From BB31 sp964582525 (GTDB taxonomy: Bacteria > Pseudomonadota > Gammaproteobacteria > Beggiatoales > Beggiatoaceae), in NCBI GenBank assembly GCA_964582525.1, contig CAZOSP010000002.1:8283-72282 (forward strand): a stretch of DNA of 64,000 nucleotides, in the 5' to 3' direction. The position numbers and the translations under genes are program-made. Under the pieces are notes generated by a model. It searched no databases. It was not told the DNA's origin and was given only the letters and a program-made list of their open reading frames with translations. Numbering within the stretch: the first letter of the stretch is position 1; every line of letters starts with the position of its first letter. Shown here one piece after another: positions 62,566 to 64,000 of this stretch.

Positions 62566-62932
62566 AATGTGCGGCTTCTGGCTGTCGCTTAGCTAAGCGC
62601 CGCAACCAGCCCCCACTCTGTTTGCCCAGACTGATAGTCAATTCAGCCAGGCGTTGGAACTCCGCAAAATTGCGAAATACCTGTAATTCTTTCGCCAATT
62701 GTAACTGGATTTTTAAGTCATCGATGGCGCGAATTACGCGCTGTAAATAATACTGAGTTTGCTCCTTGTACTGCCAAGCTCGTGCGAGTAATTGGTTAAT
62801 TTTGAATACCTGAGTGCGTAATTCGCTACCCAGCGTATATTTATGATAACGCGGAAAATGCCGCACGATTTGTTCAGTTTCTAGCAGTAATTGATTGGCA
62901 TCGCGTAATATTGGACTGACTTTTCGATACAT
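62564..62932 (-). CDS. avd: Avd-type four-helix accessory protein of the DGR
   Basis: The 122-residue protein is all-helical and basic, with the pattern of the four-helix-bundle (bAvd) family: ILRDANQLLLETEQIVRHFP, YKEQTQYYLQRVIRAIDDL and QLQLAKELQVFRNFAEFQRL. In the Bordetella phage DGR, Avd binds the RT and TR RNA and is needed for mutagenic cDNA synthesis. It is upstream of TR and RT on the same strand. Short length and basic charge fit the family. Confidence 0.88.
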   Translation of the reverse strand: MYRKVSPILRDANQLLLETEQIVRHFPRYHKYTLGSELRTQVFKINQLLARAWQYKEQTQYYLQRVIRAIDDLKIQLQLAKELQVFRNFAEFQRLAELTISLGKQSGGWLRRLAKRQPEAAH

Positions 62933-63236
62933 GGTTTTATCCTATGGGAGATGCAGTTGCTGGGAGAGCTAATCGCAAGACTTAGCTCAAACGGCGTAGC
63001 CGTTTCGCGCCGCCTGCGGCTCCTGGGAGAGCTAATCGCAAGACTTAGCTCAAACGGCGTAGCCGTTTCGCGCCGCCTGTGGCTCCTGGGAGAGCTAATC
63101 TCCAGATTAGCTCAAACGGCGTAGCCGTTTTGCGCCGCCTGTGGCGGCGGTGCTAAGTCTTACGATTAGCACGCCCAGAGGCACGCCTACCCTATAATTT
63201 TTCATGATACAATTCAACAACATCGAGAAAAATAAA
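62933..63236. repeat. Triple composite REP array upstream of the RAYT gene
   Basis: Three units each start GGGAGAGCTAATC (62952, 63018 and 63088). Two carry the stem variant GCTAATCGCAAGACTTAGC and one carries GCTAATCTCCAGATTAGC. Each is followed by an AAACGGCGTAGCCGTTT hairpin and CGCCGCCTG-type hairpins; the array ends GTGCTAAGTCTTACGATTAG and CACGCCCAG. It directly precedes the REP-associated transposase. Confidence 0.9.
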
Positions 63237-63827
63237 ATGTCTCAACAAGACTGGTATCAATGGCACAATTTACCTCATTACAACAGCGGAGGTATTTACC
63301 AAGTCATTACTTATCGTTTAGACGATAGTTTGCCGCAGAGCAAACTACGCGAACTTGAACAACAACTACAACGCCTAAAACCCGAACAACGCGACACTGC
63401 ACAACGCCAACAAATCGAAGCATGGTTAGATGCGGGTTATGGCTCTTGTATTCTTAAACACGAAAATAATGGGCAATTAGTACAGGATAGCTTCAAACAT
63501 TTTCACGGCAAAAAATACGACTTAATCGCTTGGGTGGTAATGCCCAACCATGTGCATGTAATGATTCACCTTTACATAGGGCAAGACCTATGGAAAATCG
63601 TGCAATCTTGGAAAAAATACAGTTCCAATCGCTTTGAAATACCGCCCGACATTCGCCAGCCACCGCATTGGCAATACGACTATTGGGATCGCTATGTGCG
63701 CAATCAGCAACACTTTCACAATGCGGTATTTTATATTGAAAATAATCCTGTGACTGCGGGGTTAGTAACAACGCCGACGGCTTGGCGGTTTAGCAGTGCA
63801 GGAGATGGATGGAATTCTGGGTGCTAA
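63237..63827 (+). CDS. REP-associated tyrosine transposase (RAYT)
   Basis: Y1/HUH family protein: HUH motif MPNHVHVMI, conserved catalytic Tyr region YWDRYVRNQQHFHNAVFYIE followed by NNPV. The 196 residues are a normal RAYT length. The ATG 63237 gives a family-like start; the frame extends to 63204. REP arrays with the same composite form flank it on both sides (62933-63236 and 63833-63992), the usual RAYT setting. It probably recognises and mobilises these palindromes by single-strand chemistry. Confidence 0.92.
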   Translation: MSQQDWYQWHNLPHYNSGGIYQVITYRLDDSLPQSKLRELEQQLQRLKPEQRDTAQRQQIEAWLDAGYGSCILKHENNGQLVQDSFKHFHGKKYDLIAWVVMPNHVHVMIHLYIGQDLWKIVQSWKKYSSNRFEIPPDIRQPPHWQYDYWDRYVRNQQHFHNAVFYIENNPVTAGLVTTPTAWRFSSAGDGWNSGC

Positions 63828-63832
63828 TCCCC

Positions 63833-64000
63833 ACTGGGAGAGCTAATCTCCAGATTAGCTCAAACGGCGTAGCCGTTTTTTTGCGCCGCCTGTGGCGGCG
63901 GTGCTAATTTGGAAATTAGCACGCCCAGGACGGCGCAGCCGTTTTGCGCCGCCTATGGCGGCGGTGCTAAGTCTTACGATTAGCACTCCCAGCGAGGCGC
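63833..64000. repeat. Composite REP array downstream of RAYT (to window end)
   Basis: One GGGAGAGCTAATCTCCAG unit with AAACGGCGTAGCCGTTT and CGCCGCCTGTGGCGGCG hairpins and GCTAATTTGGAAATTAGC is followed by a second set ending GTGCTAAGTCTTACGATTAG and CACTCCCAG. Confidence 0.88.

Larger units (their letters stand above)
59937..62932 (-). mobile_element. Diversity-generating retroelement (Avd, TR, RT, target with VR)
   Basis: The minus-strand order is avd (62932-62564), template repeat (62376-62245), reverse transcriptase (to 60536) and target gene with variable repeat (60551-59988). All core DGR parts are present. TR and VR are 132 bp each without gaps and differ at 17 places, every one an A in the TR coding sense. 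The system would rewrite the C-terminus of the secreted DUF1566 protein by cDNA copying with adenine mutagenesis. RT and target overlap by 16 bases, which supports coupled expression. Confidence 0.96.

Noticed and set aside
62932..63236. CRISPR-like spacing of repeats upstream of the RAYT gene
   Set aside because: Units are palindromic composites of 60-70 bp placed in direct contact without unique spacers, so they are REP arrays and not CRISPR.

Overview
This window comes from the chromosome of a gammaproteobacterium. A sulfur-oxidising, Thiotrichales-like lineage is my best guess, from overall impression and not from any marker gene. Supporting features are class I PHA synthase, polyphosphate kinase, a GspF-type secretion gene, MurJ, an FtsK-family protein, a TgpA-type transglutaminase and very many dispersed palindromic repeats. 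It is a draft scaffold: two 100-N gaps (19586-19685 and 31302-31401) both fall inside repeated sequence.

Layout. 1-1721: N-terminal part of uvrA (minus). 2033-3787: phaC. 3829-5421: a toxin-gene remnant, then an AT-rich methyltransferase/HNH pair (restriction-modification). 5562-8638: PvdE/SyrD-type ABC exporter and an M48 metalloprotease. 9073-15293: four genes, apparently one operon, for a secreted or surface product (secreted repeat protein, methyltransferase, beta-helix protein, GT39-like glycosyltransferase). 15657-23919 (mostly minus): nucleoside deaminase, DUF302/DoxX/small membrane proteins, three sensor kinases, an EGKCG-repeat copper-type peptide and an AraC regulator. 24191-26124: a second restriction-modification pair. 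26178-31224: GspF, DUF58, CHAT protease-like protein, small membrane protein, LysM protein. 31573-37441: ppk1 and a giant hybrid kinase with a cyclase domain. 37840-43253: methyltransferases, a LysR regulator, an AI-2E-type permease and an envelope protein. 43320-49131: FtsK-like protein without a P-loop, murJ, transglutaminase. 49416-56082: giant FAD/Fe-S oxidoreductase, acyl-AMP ligase with carrier domain, small secreted protein. 56441-59680: Wza/Wzz/CpsD-like polysaccharide export operon.

The most striking system is at the right end, on the minus strand (59937-62932): a complete diversity-generating retroelement (DGR). It has an Avd-type four-helix protein, a 132-bp template repeat (TR, 62245-62376), a reverse transcriptase with the DGR-specific IGNLTSQ and YVDD motifs, and a secreted DUF1566 target protein whose C-terminus is the variable repeat (VR, 59989-60120). 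TR and VR align without gaps and differ at 17 positions. Every one of these is an adenine in the coding sense of TR, which is the hallmark of adenine-specific mutagenic retrohoming. Beside it lies a REP-associated tyrosine transposase (RAYT, 63237-63827) embedded in copies of the palindromic repeat that recurs throughout the window.

That repeat is also inserted in frame inside conserved coding sequences: uvrA just before its first zinc finger, the FAD/Fe-S oxidoreductase, and the DGR reverse transcriptase. This resembles protein-coding palindromic elements of the Rickettsia type. A second palindrome family (ACCTGACAGGT-type) lies in intergenic regions, inside both DGR genes, and just upstream of both restriction-modification islands.
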